Shown in pieces: positions 1-28,729 of a stretch of DNA of 64,000 bases (the stretch's first letter is position 1; the number at the start of each line of letters is the position of its first letter). The DNA comes from Branchiostoma belcheri (lineage: Eukaryota > Chordata > Leptocardii > Amphioxiformes > Branchiostomatidae). A program made the translations under genes and the position numbers. The stretch covers positions 3,080,333 through 3,144,332 of the forward strand of contig NW_017802935.1 in the NCBI RefSeq assembly GCF_001625305.1. The letters are read 5' to 3'. The notes below the pieces were generated by a model. The model saw only the letters and a program-made list of their open reading frames with translations. It searched no databases and was not told the origin of the DNA.

Positions 1-216
1 GGAGTTAGTCTGCTATAAAGGGAGTACATTTTCTGTACCTGCCAAAGCCTGGTAGAGGCTATGATAAAGTTAAAAACACTGACATCCAGTCTATTTTTAG
101 TCTCTGCATGTGCTGCTCTCTGGCTCTGGAAACAATGCACAGGAAGTACAGTTGTAACACTGTGTGACCCCTGACCAGGAAGTGTGACCTCTGACCAGAA
201 AAGTGTGACCTCTGAC

Positions 217-15849
<15,633 letters not shown>

Positions 15850-17952
15850 GATGTTTCTCGATCCCTACTACTGAGTACTAGTCCCTGGCTGAACTTTACG
15901 ATGTAGATGTACCCTCAAGACGTCCAAGAACTAGTTTACGTATAGATAAAGCATAGCCAAACGATTGTGTCTGTCCTAGTGGTTAGACACTTTGCTGAAG
16001 CTATAATAGAATAGGTGTTGCTCAACCGGTTCTTCCACAACTCTACACGGCGTATTTACATATATTTACGCGACCTCGGCAGGTAGCATTCCCTTGGGGA
16101 CAATTAGAAATCGTTCAAACGTTTTGTGGGGACCTTGAAGTGGCAATATGGGAAGGAACAATAAAATGAGGGGATAAGAAAGGGACGTTCTTAATTTGTG
16201 ATCACGTAATCTAGGATTATGTGCCCGGATCTATATCATCACCAAGGACAGAACCATAGATGCCAGACCAACCGATTTACACATCAATACGCCTCTAAGG
16301 AATTAAATCGTTGAATAAAGTTTCACCAAAATATCGGCACATGATGTTGTACTTAATTTTGATGGAAATATTTTGTTTATAAGTATCAAATACCAAGTTT
16401 TGTTTTTTGTTGAACGAGAAATTCTTCACGCAACATCATTGAATATGTGTATGGGAAAATTGATGTGTGGATAGTCAAGTTCCGCTAGGTGGCGCCAATG
16501 CACGGCAACTTTTGGATACAACAAATAAGTGATGCAGAGGTCAGAGCACTTCATGCCGGCGTAACAGGCCGGACGATACCCCTAGCCTAAATATACCCGG
16601 GTTTGCATTCTGACCAAGAGAATACTAGTATTCCTGCCTGTTACACCGGTTCGACCAATGAAAAGGCGAGACGCCGGACATCAGGTGACGAATAGTACTA
16701 GATGTCTTCTCACCCTGTTGGTACCTTGTGTTGATTCGCAAACATGACCACATACAGTGTCCTCCCACCAGCAAACACTCATTATAGCCCACAAATAGAC
16801 TCTAGATCCCCCATACCGCGACAGACACCCTTTGACAACAGGCGAAGCAAATCGGACGTCTCTATGAACATTTGTATTCATAAGGTCGAGTTAGACACAG
16901 TGCGGACTATACTTCATCTAAAAACTATTGAAGAGCATGTCATTGACCGTGTACAAGGTGCGGTGTTAATTGGTAGGAAACAGTTGTAAACATTGTTCGG
17001 GGTAACTGCAGCTGTAAGATGTAATGGTTTAAGTCGTGAGGGGGTTTAAGTGTTTCCGGTAGCCGGAGTGACGGCGACAGTTTTGCGGCGCGGGTGAGAG
17101 AGAGAGAGAGAGAGAGTTGACAACATCGCCAGGGCAGAGCGGGTAAGGCTGGAAAAAAACTTTTACCACTTTTTTTTTTACTTTATAGTCGCAAAATTCT
17201 TGACAGTGACACACACAAAAGTGCATATTACAGCTTCCGACAAATGTTGAATAGGAAATAAATTAAGATAGCTCTAATGGTTTAAAGAGCTGCAATAGAA
17301 ATAGATGCGAGTGTGCGCTCCTTCTTGGCAAGGTACATTATAGACTGCACATTTTTTTCTGATCTTACCCAAACTTGTTCATTCTTTTAACTACCATTGA
17401 GGCCTGCTATCGTTAATTTTAAAAAAAGTTATAATACGATCGATTGAAAAACTTTTTTCTGTCAGCATTTCTAGTAAATGTTTCTGGTTTTGGTGAATCG
17501 GGAGTATATTCAGGAGGGGACTTGAGAAAAAAAGAATACTACAGCACACGTTTGAAGCTACACACGTACACAGCAAAGTACTTCTGTATCAATCTGTATC
17601 AACTGTCTATATGTTAGGGATTAAGCGCGCAAAATCTGGTTGTACTACTTGATACAAAAATATCGTTTTCTTAGACTGACCAAAAATTAACCGTCAAGGC
17701 AAAATGCGTTAAGGCTCTCGCAATGGCTATCTCGTATGCTTCTCAGCTATTGAGTGAAAAGTTACAATCACTTTCATGTTCTTAACGTTGCTATTTATCT
17801 GAATAAACGTGAAATATAAAAGACTATTACTGACAGGATGTGTTTTAGATGAGCAAAAAGAATACACACACTCCACACATTAATCATTAGTACTATGAGG
17901 AGCTAGCCACACACAAGCAGGCATTAATTTTTCATTTTAACTTTTTTTTCAG
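15850..17952. other. Divergent intergenic region between the SLC5 and CUB genes
   Basis: About 2.1 kb separates the SLC5 start codon (minus) from the CUB-gene signal-peptide exon (plus), so promoters of both genes probably lie here. No TATA box was identified with confidence. A (GA)n run lies at 17096-17116. An upstream non-coding exon of the CUB gene is expected, because its first coding exon is preceded by an acceptor (TTTTTTTCAG). Confidence 0.5.
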
Positions 17953-17966
17953 ATTATGAAGGAGAC

Positions 17967-20900
17967 ATGTCTCTCTTTACTATCCTGCTGGCTCTGGTGG
18001 CGGTTTGGACAGACGAAGCTTCGTCAGGTGGGTAGATGTGTAACGTTACATGTGGTGTTACAAGTTACTCAAAACTTCCAAACTCAACGTTCTAGGATAC
18101 GCTGTGACTGTCCAGAACTGTGCCTGATACTAACCCTAACCTCGATAACTAACTAGGTATAGGCACGGTTCTGGATACAACAATAGTATCCAAGATTATC
18201 AAACGGCAATGTCATCTGTCCGACATTAGCACGGCCTATTGGATTTGGAGTGTGCATATCGCGTGTCGAAGAGTGATGAGTTCAAGTGCCAGTTTTTAAA
18301 TGTACAGTAGCTTCAGTGCCTATTTTACATGAACTAAAGCTTTGTATCTGCTCGTTTGAGTTTCAAAAGGTGGTCTTTCTTATGTTATTGGATCTGCCTA
18401 AAGACCTGCAACAAGTCTTTTTTCTTACGCTTGGAGAAAATTTTAATGGTATGTGCAAATAGTGCGTTTCGAACAAGCTCCAAATTTGGGACGATGTGAC
18501 TGCAAATATTCAGTACAATACAGATTTTTTTTTTCGCCTTAGAAATAGGTTGGAAGAATTAGATATCTTTTTTCCAGGTTACTATAACAAGCCGTTTTTT
18601 TGCCCCTAAGTTTTTCTTTAGTCCAGAACTTTCTTTTATCGCAAGCTCTTGGCCACAAGTTTAAGTCTTATTCATGCTCACACTGTAACCACTGGCACTG
18701 GTAGGTGGTGGTCTTTTTTTCTCTTTTAGAAGAAAACATGTCACAAAGAGGTACGACAACAAATCCCTTAAATACGTGGTAATGCTTAGAACTGGCTTAT
18801 TTAGACTGCGGATTATGTGCTGGTGGTTTGTCTGTATAGCCGCTGTTTTTCACGTGAAGCGTTCCGTGCTTGTTGACGAGTTACACATGTGCCCAGACCT
18901 ACGTGACAGCAACAACAGCACTGTCTGTTCGGAAGATCCGGAGGATGCCTCAAAAGATGCGCTGTCTCAAACGCTCTGTCACATAAAAGTCTTTACGGCT
19001 AACCAAGCATAGCCTTATGTGAGGAACACGGAATGTTTGTCAATGTGAATTTGGGAGTATATCCGAGAATGGAAATGCGTTTTAAATTGTGTTCACGAAA
19101 AATGTTACAGTATTGTTCTTCGGATACTGTAAATCTTGGCTTTCTAACGTTAAATTTTACACGACTTTTGAATTCTGGTTTTCGAAGGTTTTCAACACCT
19201 TTGAAACTTTGGTTTTTATTCTGTTTTTTTGTTTGAAAATTTGCTTGGTCATCGCAATCTGATCTTAATGCCATTTGAAGCTTAAGAAGCTGAAAAGTTG
19301 TGCACCGCGCACTTCGTTTAACACTTTGTGTTTTCGGTAATGAGACGTGTTTTTTCTTCATCTATTCATAGCCTACCTGTGCATATTTAACAAGATTAGG
19401 AGACTGTAAGTAGACCTTAATGGGGCCCAATAGGCAAACACAATTAAGTCCTAACCACATTTTCCTTATGTAAGACATGTCGAACGTTTTTAGAATTCTA
19501 TTCGTCTTTGAAGCTTAGGTCAGGGTATATATATAGCTCCAATGTTAAAAAAAGAGCAACACCCACAGTGTGACCGCCTTTTGTCTAAAAGCTTACACCT
19601 CATACATAATAAAGCTTTTAAGTAGAGAAATTTGACAATTAGTAGCCCATTTAGAAAGGCTTCGTCAGTCAATAGATACGGAAAACGTTTTGTGTTAAGA
19701 TGGATGGGTAGCGCACTGGATAAATTTACCCACTGTCGTTCTGTTGCCTCTGTGTTGTTGGCTACAATTGACAGTCGGCAGGGTGCGTGGGTTCAGCGAG
19801 GAACAAAGGCACGAAGGTCCAAAACACCTGTTCTAATTATTTAGACCACATTGGCACTTATATTCGTACCATATAACCGTGTCATCGAGGTTGGATAGAT
19901 AGATACTTCCGCCATCTACATACCAAAAAATCACGACAATCCGTCAGTCGGTTCTTGAGTTATCCTCCCTCAAAGATTTTTAACAAACGCTCTTGTAGTT
20001 CCAGGACAGGCTGCCAGGGGGACTATATAAAGGTCATTTCTTCCCTAACGCAAGAGCTATCTTTCTTACAAAACATACACACAAGGCTACAAATACGATT
20101 TGGAATTTCAAGCAAGGGCCATTTTTTCAGTTATAATCTGATACTTACCTAGAATGCATCAAGTTACAATGTTTGACATTATGTTATGTTCACCAGTTTG
20201 CAGCAATGGAGGAAGTTTTACTGGTACATTCTCGAGTCAGACTTTCACCACAGACAACTACCCTTCCCCCTACGTGAACGACGGCTCTACCTGCGAATGG
20301 ACCGTAACTGTGCCAACCGGCTCAGTTGTTCTTTTACATTTCGATGCCTTTGATGTTGGTACTATCTTCGGGAGCAACTGTTTCAATGACTACATCGAAA
20401 TTTATGATGGTGATTCGACGGGGATTCTGTTAGGTAATAAAATACACGTTGAAACATTATTTTATTTATTTATCTATTTCTACTGCATGAAATTTATGAA
20501 TAACAGCTTAAATTCACCGCATGTTTGCAAGCCAGAAATCAATTCGTATTCAACTCAAAGTTACGAGTATTGTTATCTTTCGTTGTAGCACACACTTTGT
20601 GATTTGTGGAACTCGGAAACCCAATATTATCTTTACCACCTAGGAAAGTACTGTGAAACAACCACACCTCCAAGCCTGCTGACATCGTCCAACATAATGA
20701 CTGTTGTGCTGACTACCAGCTTTTTCGCCTCTGGTGCGCACACAGGATTCTCAGCCACATTTACAGCAAGCGCTTCAGGTACTGAGCATGTAATGTCGAG
20801 TACGCTATTGTGTAATCTTATCTTATTCACGAAACGCCCATGGTCACTGCCCCCTCTCTTTTTGTGCAATATGATAAATCAAGAAATCGGAGATTTTAAA

Positions 20901-23900
20901 CTTCCGGGAAGTGTTTTGGGGTTTTGTGGAGGTATCAAAACTGTATTGTATGATAATGGGAATACTCGTCTCGGCTAGGAGCATACTCGTAATACATACA
21001 AACTCCCCCTAAACGGCATTTTTGCAGGTTTGGGTTCTGGATGCGATAACATCGGGACGTTCTTTGGAGAAACGAGCGGCTCACTGGCGACTATGAACTA
21101 CGGAAGCGGAAATTACGACAACAGCGCGACTTGTACTTGGGAAATAACCGTCTCTGCTGGCATGTACGTCACCTTGTCTTTCAGCAGTTTTGCAGTGGAC
21201 AATTTCGTATGCGCGGGGAATGATAAAGTCACAGTCTACTCCGGCGTGGGAACTGGACTATCAGACCTAGGTAGGTACACCACCATGAAATTTTTCTACA
21301 TTTAAAAAATCTTTTAGCAAGTTTTTGTACATAAACACTCTAATTCATTAGAGACTTTACTTGTATTCAAACAGGGTCTAAGGAGATCGGAGTAGGCCTT
21401 AATTTTGTATGACTAGCTAACGAATAAAATGACGAATACTTCTGTTTGCTGAAGATACATTTATATACAGCTTGAGAAAAATGAAAATTAAAAGTAATTA
21501 TTTCTAAATATTTTCAGGGTCCTACTGTGGAACAACTGCCGGCTTTGGCAGTTATCCCCCTTCCACGTTAGCATCGTGCACCAATGAGATGACGGTAGTG
21601 TTCACCAGTGATTCTGCTACCACAGATGACGGATTTCTGGCTACGTTTTCAGAGACAGGTACGTTAAAAAAAACAACGACAACAGCATGAGCCTGTGCAT
21701 GGCTGGATAATAGCACTTTCACATTTCCCTTCGACTTTATGTCATACTCACTATTACATTTTCTACTGGATATCTTATCAACTTTGGTTATTAGATCAAT
21801 AAGGTACGAACTTGATGATTGAGAAGAGAATAACGTAGTGGATTCGATGGACATCATTTCTCCCGTACTGGTAGCTCAGTTGGTTTAGGTGCTTCAGTTT
21901 TGACAGTGCGAAACTCTAGTTTTCGATTACTCACAAAATATATTACTGCAATTGTAGCCTCTGGATCAACGTGTCCGGCAACAACTACAGTTGCTACGAC
22001 AACAACGCCAATCCCCACAACCACTCCTTTGCCGCCAACAACACCAATAAGTAAGAACAAATTCATTTTTCTTCGTATTATCTGTATAATAAGTGTTCAT
22101 TACTGTACAATCTAACAAAAAAGAAATGTTCCTTCTCATGCACTGAAAGTCAAATATCCAACCATCGCCAACCATCGCTTTGTCCCGATAGCATACAGCA
22201 CAAGCTGCACCGGAACCGGAAGTGTGATGACGTCGACGACTGGAGTTTTAGAAACCACGAACTACCCGAGCTCTTACGACAGCTACTCCAACTGTACCTG
22301 GGAAATACAGGTGGGGTCGTTGTATGTCTTATCTATCAGAACGACTTTCTGCGTATACATAACTTCCAATTTATCTATGCACAATTTTTATGGAGACCAT
22401 ACCGAGCATTGAAAGTGTTGCGATGTGTTTAGTAGAGCACAACTGAATACAAATCAAATACATGTATAACAGCATTTTAAATGTCTAGTATGCTACATAA
22501 CGGCGAAATATACTAGTATTGTCTTTTACTTGATTGCAGGTAACAGCTGTTAGCTCAGTGATTTTGTCCTTTGACAACTTCCGAGTGGGGGATCCGAACG
22601 ACACCTCCTGTACGGCAGACTATGTGTCCGTGTACGACGGTCTCAGTCCCAATACTGTACTCATAGGTAAGTTTGTGAACATGCACTGTACTTATATAGG
22701 AAACTCGACTAGAATCGTGGGCGGTCCAAAAAAACTATGTCTACTAGGAGGTTTGGAGTAAGGATGTTAAACCTCATTGCCTAATAAGTCACAAATAATG
22801 GTGACACATAAAGGACAGGGGGGGTCATGTTGTCCCTGTCCTTGGTACTGAACCCAACTGAAACTTCACACAAACTGAGCAATCAAAGTTTTTTTTTACC
22901 CCAGTTTATTCGGGGTCTCAGTTAAATTATGTTATTTCTATCCGTAGTACTTAACATGTTGTCCTTGGTGCTGAACCTAACTGAAATTTCACACAAACTA
23001 AGTCATCTTACAGTTCCCGTATAAAGGATATGCCACTACTGTATATGGCACTTAATATGTTGCTTCAGTCAGAATGGCGTTGTCCTTGGTGCTGAACCTA
23101 ACTGAAACCTCACACAAACTAAGTTACCTTAGTTACTGTATAAAGGATATGTTACTACTGTATATGGTACTGAATATGTTGTTCTAGACAGATTGGTCCT
23201 GTCCTTGGTGCTGAACCTAACAGACTACGTCACCTTACAGTTATTGCATAAAGGATATGTCACTGAATATGTTGCTTCAATCAGACTGGCCCTGTCCTTG
23301 GTGCTGAACCGGAAACTTCACACAAACTACAAGTCATCTTACAGTTACTATATAGCGGATATGTCATCATTGTATATGGCATTGAATATGTTTCCATGGA
23401 TGCGAAATTGATGCAAAATAAAAGCAAGCCATGCGCTACAGTAATCAACTGATAGCTGAATATTCCCATGTTCACACAGGGACGTACTGCGCCTGGACAA
23501 CTCCGCCCAACATTACCGTCACGTCAGGCGAACTGACGATCATCTTCATCAGCGACGGTGTCGACAACACTCAAGGCTTCTCCGCAACTTACACCGTTAC
23601 ACGTATGTTACATTGTTCATGCTTGTTTCAAAAAGAGAGATGAGATATTGTAGATATAAACGTAGCACAGTAATGTAACACCTGTTCCTCCTACCCTTAC
23701 ACCTTAGTTATCTAACGTAGTGAATTTGACCTATATAGGGCGTGAATATACAATAAAATTCACTGCCATTATGTCAATCTAGTGAATAAACGACATCCTT
23801 TGCTAGTGAATTTTATTGAAAATAACAAGCCATCTCTTTTTCTCAATGTAAAAGATTCCATTCGAAAATAACGAATTTTGCCATTTTACAGCGACTACAC

Positions 23901-26900
23901 CGCCTCCAACGACTACTACAGCTCCACCTACTACAACTACTCCTCCGACTACAGCCGCCCCGACAACTACAGCTATACCATCTACCCTCGCTGCAACAAC
24001 GACGACTGTTGCAACCACTACTGTTGCACCAACGACTACTGTTGCACCCACGACTACTGTACTAACCACAACGACGCCAGCACCTACTACTGCGCAACCT
24101 ACAACAACAACAACAGCTGCTCCTACTACAACTGTGCCACCTACTACAGCGCCGCCGACTACAACCACAGCACAGCCTTCAACTGTTCCCCCTACAACTA
24201 CACAGACTTCAACGGCGGCCCCTACTACGACTACGATACCTTCTACGGTTTCTACAACTACTGTGCCACCGTCTACTACAGCACTCACTACGACAAAGCC
24301 TTCTACAGCGCCCCCGACAACTTTACCACCGTCCACCGCAGCGCCAACTACTACACAGCCATCAACACTTGCAGCTACGACAACTACACAGACGTCGACA
24401 GCGCCTCCTACAACTACACCGCCTTCCACCGCTGCACCTACAACTACCCAGCCTTCGACACTGGCTCCCACAACTACACAACCCTCGACGGCTGCCCCTA
24501 CAACAACATCACAACCGTCAACAGCAGTCACAACAACCGCACAGCCTTCTACAGTGCCTCCTACAACTACACAGCCTTCTACAGCAGCCACTACTACACC
24601 GCAAGCTACAACGGCAGCCCCGACCACTAGAACCACTGCACAGCCTACAACTACACCTGTACAGACCACGCCGAAAGCAACCACTGTTCTTACAACAGCG
24701 CCAACTACACCCGCCACAACCACCACACCTGTTACAACGACGCAGATGCAAACGACCCCAGGTATCAACTTCATGTTGTAGCTCAGGCGTTTTCCTAAAA
24801 CTCTTTCCAGTCCCTCTTTCTCAAATGGGACAATACAGGCTTTAATAATTGGCACAGGTGACTCAATTGGTATGCTGAGACGACTGTAGCCCACTTCTTA
24901 ACGTTACTTAACTGTTAAGAAGAGAAAGGGTTTGAAAATTAACCGTGAGTTTTTCTCCAGCCCCGAACACGACATGCCCGTCGAGCGGCGTCCTGACGGA
25001 CCAGTACGGGTCGGTGTCGTCCATGAACTACCCGTTCCCGTACGAGAACAACGCGTACTGTGAGTGGGTCATCGCCGTGGGCGCCGGCTTCGTCATCCAG
25101 CTGGAGTTTAACGCCTTCGTCATGGAGCCCAGCGATCCGGGCTGTACCAAGGACTACGTTAACGTGTATGAGGGGACGGGCACCTTTAAGACTTTAGCAG
25201 GTATGGATGATTATAGACATCTTTAATACATACAAATTAGCTTAAGTACAGGTCTCAACAAAGGAATAGTCTACAGATACATGCCTTCATTATGGAGCCC
25301 AGCGATCCGGGCTGTTCCAAGGACTACGTCAATGTGTATGAGGGGACGGGGAACTTCAAGACTTTAGCAGGTATGAACTCTTTTGTACATACACACTGGT
25401 AAGTACAGGAGTAGTTTACAGATGCATGCCTTCAGCATGGAGCCCAGCGATCCTAACTGTACCAAGGACTACGTTAACGTGTATGAGGGGACGGGAACAT
25501 TCAAGACTTTAGCAGGTAGGTGTGATTGAATGAACGAAGGCCTCTTTTGTACATACACACTAGGTTAAGTACAGGTCTCAACAAAATAATGGTTTACAGA
25601 TACATGTGTACATACTCAAGTTTACACTAGTACTATATAGTCTAGTAAGGGAATTCGGCTTTTTCTCGGTTTGCGATATTTTGGGGGGGATTGTGAAATG
25701 TATGAACGGATATGTTTTATGATCAAAGGTTTGTCTAAACTCATTAGAAAGAGGAATCTTTCAGTGTTACGTAGGTGTATTCGTTAAGTTCAACTCTCTG
25801 TAAACGAAAATATCTCTGACAAAGAAAATATGGTCCACGAGTAGGTAAGACAGTTACGTTGCGACCAACTATTTGTCTATTCTCCAGGTACGTATTGTGG
25901 CCAGAGTGTTCCCGCCAGCTTCACGTCCTCGGGTAACACCATGTCCGTCTCCTTCACGTCTGACGGAGCCGGCACGTACCAGGGCTTCATAGCGGTATAC
26001 ACAGCCATACAGCTCAGTAAGTACGGCAGTATTACTATCTTATAAATCTCTAATGATGCAATGAGCAATGTCAAAGATATAGTCTGAAACACCGCCATAC
26101 AACTCAGTAAGTACGGCAGTATTGCTACTTATAATCGTGTATTCTGTAGGAAATCTCAGCTGTAATCAGAAATAGTCGCAATAATTGACTGCAACTACAG
26201 CCACGATGAAGGATAACCAAGAGACAAAAGACACACAAAGTGTAGTCACAAACTGTTTGTCTTCCTCGTTATGTCGTCTTCTGCTCCTCTAATAACAGTT
26301 TATGTGGTTATACTAGTTAGTTCCCAGTTGGGGTATGAGCCATCACCAACATCCACCTGCATACCCTTCGAATAGACTGATTTAGAGACTAGCTATTAGA
26401 GGCATCAAGAACAACGGTATAGAAACGCCTTTTGGGGTTCTGTTGTGACCACCACACTACACAGCAAGTAGCTGATCATTGCTTGTATGTTATATACCCT
26501 TCGATTAGACTGATTTAGAGACTAGTTATTAGAGGCATCAACAACAACGGCTTAGAAACGCCCTCTATCGGTTTTGTTGTGACCACCATACTACACAGCA
26601 AGTAGCTGATCATTGCTTGTATGTTATATACCCTTCGATTATACTGATTTAGAGACTAGTTATTAGAGGCATCAGCAACAACGGCTTAGAAACGCCCTCT
26701 ATCGGTTTTGTTGTGACCACCATACTACACAGCAGGTAGCTGATCATTGCTTGTATACATTTCTCTTCAACACAGCAACACAAGGCACGACAACCGTGAC
26801 AGTACCCACGCCCTGGATAAGCCTCACAGAGAGCATCATCGCCGTGGTGTTCCTGTGCCTTTTGGCGCTACTTGTCATCGCGATGGCGGCCTACTGTGTG

Positions 26901-28729
26901 TACACCACTTGCCGGAGAAAGCCGAAAGTTGCCGACGGCGAATCGAACCCTCTGAAGGCCAACAACCAGAAGATAAACAATGGAAAGAAGTATGTCCCCC
27001 TAAAACAGTATAGATTCCATAGAAAAAAAGGAAAAAAGAGCTTCATCTTTTTACTTCTCGTCTCACAAAAGATCTATATGATTGTATATCCGACTATGAA
27101 ATTTATGATGATGATGTACAGGTACTGTTATATTACCACCGTGACCAAAATGCTGCCTTACTTCCCCACCATTCCCTACGACAAAAAAAAACAATTTTAC
27201 TACTAAAATCAAAGAACCCACATATTATAGAAGAAGTGGGTAAATTCGTCTTCCATTGCCTAAAAAGAAGAAGTCAAACCCAGTAAAACTAGTGTCATGT
27301 CATGTTGTAGAATATAGTATAATGTTAGAAGTAGATATAGTCTCACATACCACTGTATTTTCTTTCTATGTTGTTTGTAACTGTAATTAGCCCTCGGGCA
27401 AATATTTGCAATAAACATTCTTTTTCTTGTATTAATGTATCCAATAAAGGTAAATTGTTTCAACACGAACATTAATGGTAAAAATATGATGCAATTTTTA
27501 AAATCTATACCAGTATTCAGTCAAATTATTATGGATCCATGTAAGTGTAACAAGTGAAAGACTTGTCTCTTCATAATGTACTTTTTGTGTTGCGAAAAGG
27601 AATTGATGCCTATCTCCCATACCCGCTATGTATAGTCAATATACTCACACGTTACCATCTATTCCAGTAGTGGCAAGGGCATAGAACTCGAACCGTACAA
27701 CAAAGCGCCGAAACAAGCCTTCGGACCGAACACGGCTACAGCGGCGGGTGTTGTAGCGGGGGGAGTCGCCGGCGGTGGCACCGCTGCAGCCGCGGCAGCG
27801 AGCAGCAACAACGCAGCCGGGAAAAAGTCAATTCTAAAGAACGGCGGAGGGGCGGGACAGAAGGCTCCCGTTACCGCCAGCAGCAAATTTTCAGGTTCAG
27901 CAGCAGGGGCGGGGACCGGTGCAGGAGCGGGAGCAGGCGCCGGGGTAGCCGCAGGACTTGGCGCAGGAGCCGCGGCAAGCTCCTTCAACGCCACCCTGCC
28001 TGGGGCTGTTCCAAACAATAACGTAAGTATATTTTAATATTTAAAAAGCAGTTCTAACATGAGTGTAGATTTTGCCACCTTTCTTTGTATTCTTTTAACG
28101 CTAGTTGATGTCATGCAATCAACGATGTCCTCAAAACAGAGAAATGGATTTTACATAGTCAGAAGCAAGAAATATCGTACAGCTTTGTATCTTCTATGTT
28201 TCATACTTGCTATGTTGTAATATATCCTATGTTCCACATTTTAGAAGACACCGAGGGCGCCAAGACCCCGTGGTCCAAACGACGACTACGCCATAGACCC
28301 CGGTAAGTACATGTGATTGTATTAGTTAGTGATAGACTATATAGTCACCATCAAGGATGCAACCAAGTTTATAAAGAACGCAAACATAACTTCAAAAGTA
28401 GGCCAAGGATCGTACCGTGAGTAAAACCTTATACACGTCTGCGAATTTCTACAACAGAGCTTGTCTCGCGATATGTCATAGAATTCAGTAAGTGCACAGT
28501 TTATTTATACTAGTAGACACTGAGTGATATTCACAAATCTACTGACTGTACAATTGCCTGTTGTGTTTTTTTCTCAGTGACAGGGAGAGAGTACGTCTAC
28601 GACACGAAGACAGGGGAGAGATTCTGGTCTCCTTCGCCGGGAGAGATAGTTGCGGGAGTATGGTCAACGCCGCTAGTCACCATCAAGGCAGCAAACAAGT
28701 TTAAAAAGAACGCGAAGTTAAGCTTCTAA
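17967..28729 (+). CDS. CUB-domain, mucin-stalk type I membrane protein
   Basis: Sixteen exons join in frame to 1,098 residues: 17967-18027, 20197-20433, 20644-20778, 21028-21270, 21518-21658, 21958-22050, 22192-22310, 22540-22666, 23480-23602, 23892-24761, 24961-25200, 25888-26016, 26776-26989, 27668-28022, 28245-28302 and 28578-28729. Exon 1 encodes a signal peptide (MSLFTILLALVAVW). CUB domains lie at about 22-142, 147-272, 308-425 and 720-837. Each has its paired Cys and an acidic residue in the C-x-x-DY-x-x-VYDG type motif. A Thr-rich linker (273-303) and a Thr/Pro stalk (427-716) are likely O-glycosylated. A membrane helix (about 860-884: SIIAVVFLCLLALLVIAMAA) is followed by a basic stop-transfer CRRKPK and a Gly/Ala-rich cytoplasmic tail ending KLSF. 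CUB domains bind proteins or carbohydrate outside the cell. No specific orthologue recognised. Confidence 0.88.
18106..18180. repeat. Short palindromic element (CCAGAACCGTGCC family)
   Basis: TCCAGAACTGTGCCTGATAC is mirrored by the inverted sequence TAGGCACGGTTCTGGATAC, with a TAACC/TAACTAGGT core. Related copies are at about 50475-50730 and 63035-63190. Confidence 0.6.
19870..20070. repeat. Decayed relative of the 775-bp inverted-repeat element
   Basis: Shares TTCTTGAGTTATC, a GTTCCAG-x-ACAG-x-CTGCCAGGGGG block and ACGCAAGAGCTAT with the right half of the elements at 5125 and 13130. No inverted ends remain. It lies in the first CUB-gene intron. Confidence 0.5.
21866..21932 (+). repeat. tRNA-like sequence (degenerate, probably SINE-derived)
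   Basis: TGGTAGCTCAGTTGGTTTAG matches a tRNA D-arm and A box. TAGTTTTCGATTACT about 35 bp later resembles a decayed B box. The acceptor stem does not pair, so it is not a functional tRNA gene. It lies 25 bp before the CUB-gene exon 21958-22050. Confidence 0.5.
22838..23350. repeat. Tandem repeat, about 5 units of ~120 bp, in a CUB-gene intron
   Basis: Units start TGTCCTTGGTGCTGAACC near 22838, 22961, 23081, 23201 and 23293. They also share TTCACACAAACTAAGT, TATAAAGGATATG and GTATATGG. Not coding. Confidence 0.85.
23892..24761 (+). other. Single exon encoding the Thr/Pro mucin stalk
   Basis: This 870-bp exon is phase 1 at both ends, so it can be added or lost without a frame change. It encodes 290 residues dominated by imperfect units such as TTTQPSTVPP and TTTAAPT. 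Codons are mostly ACA/ACT/ACG, giving a strong strand bias. The opposite-strand Val/Gly-rich frame and the other plus frames here are shadows of the repeat. Confidence 0.9.
25283..25520 (+). repeat. Two intronic copies of the 3' half of the preceding CUB exon, each with its splice donor
   Basis: Bases 25283-25376 and 25428-25520 repeat the end of exon 24961-25200 (GAGCCCAGCGATCCGGGCTG ... AAGACTTTAGCAG plus GTAxG). Flanking intron text (GTACAGGTCTCAACAAA) is repeated too, so the unit is about 150 bp and spans the exon-intron border. No acceptor places the copies in frame; I read them as dead exon fragments. Confidence 0.85.
26361..26757. repeat. Three tandem units of ~133 bp in a CUB-gene intron
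   Basis: Each unit starts ATACCCTTCGATTAGACTGA and ends CTGATCATTGCTTGTAT (starts 26361, 26494, 26628). The last unit stops 18 bp before the acceptor of the membrane-helix exon. Confidence 0.9.
28342..28420 (+). repeat. Intronic copy of the 3' end of the last CUB-gene exon
   Basis: TAGTCACCATCAAGG, AACCAAGTTTATAAAGAACG and AAAAGTAGGCCAAGGATCG repeat bases about 28674-28750, which hold the last codons, the stop and the start of the 3' UTR. This copy lies upstream in the final intron and carries substitutions. Confidence 0.8.

Noticed and set aside
21866-21932. Functional tRNA gene
   Set aside because: The A box is good but the T arm is degenerate and no acceptor stem forms.
23803-24894. 363-codon minus-strand frame rich in Val/Gly
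   Set aside because: It is the exact reverse complement of the Thr/Pro repeat exon, which has a signal-peptide-to-stop gene model with matching splice phases.
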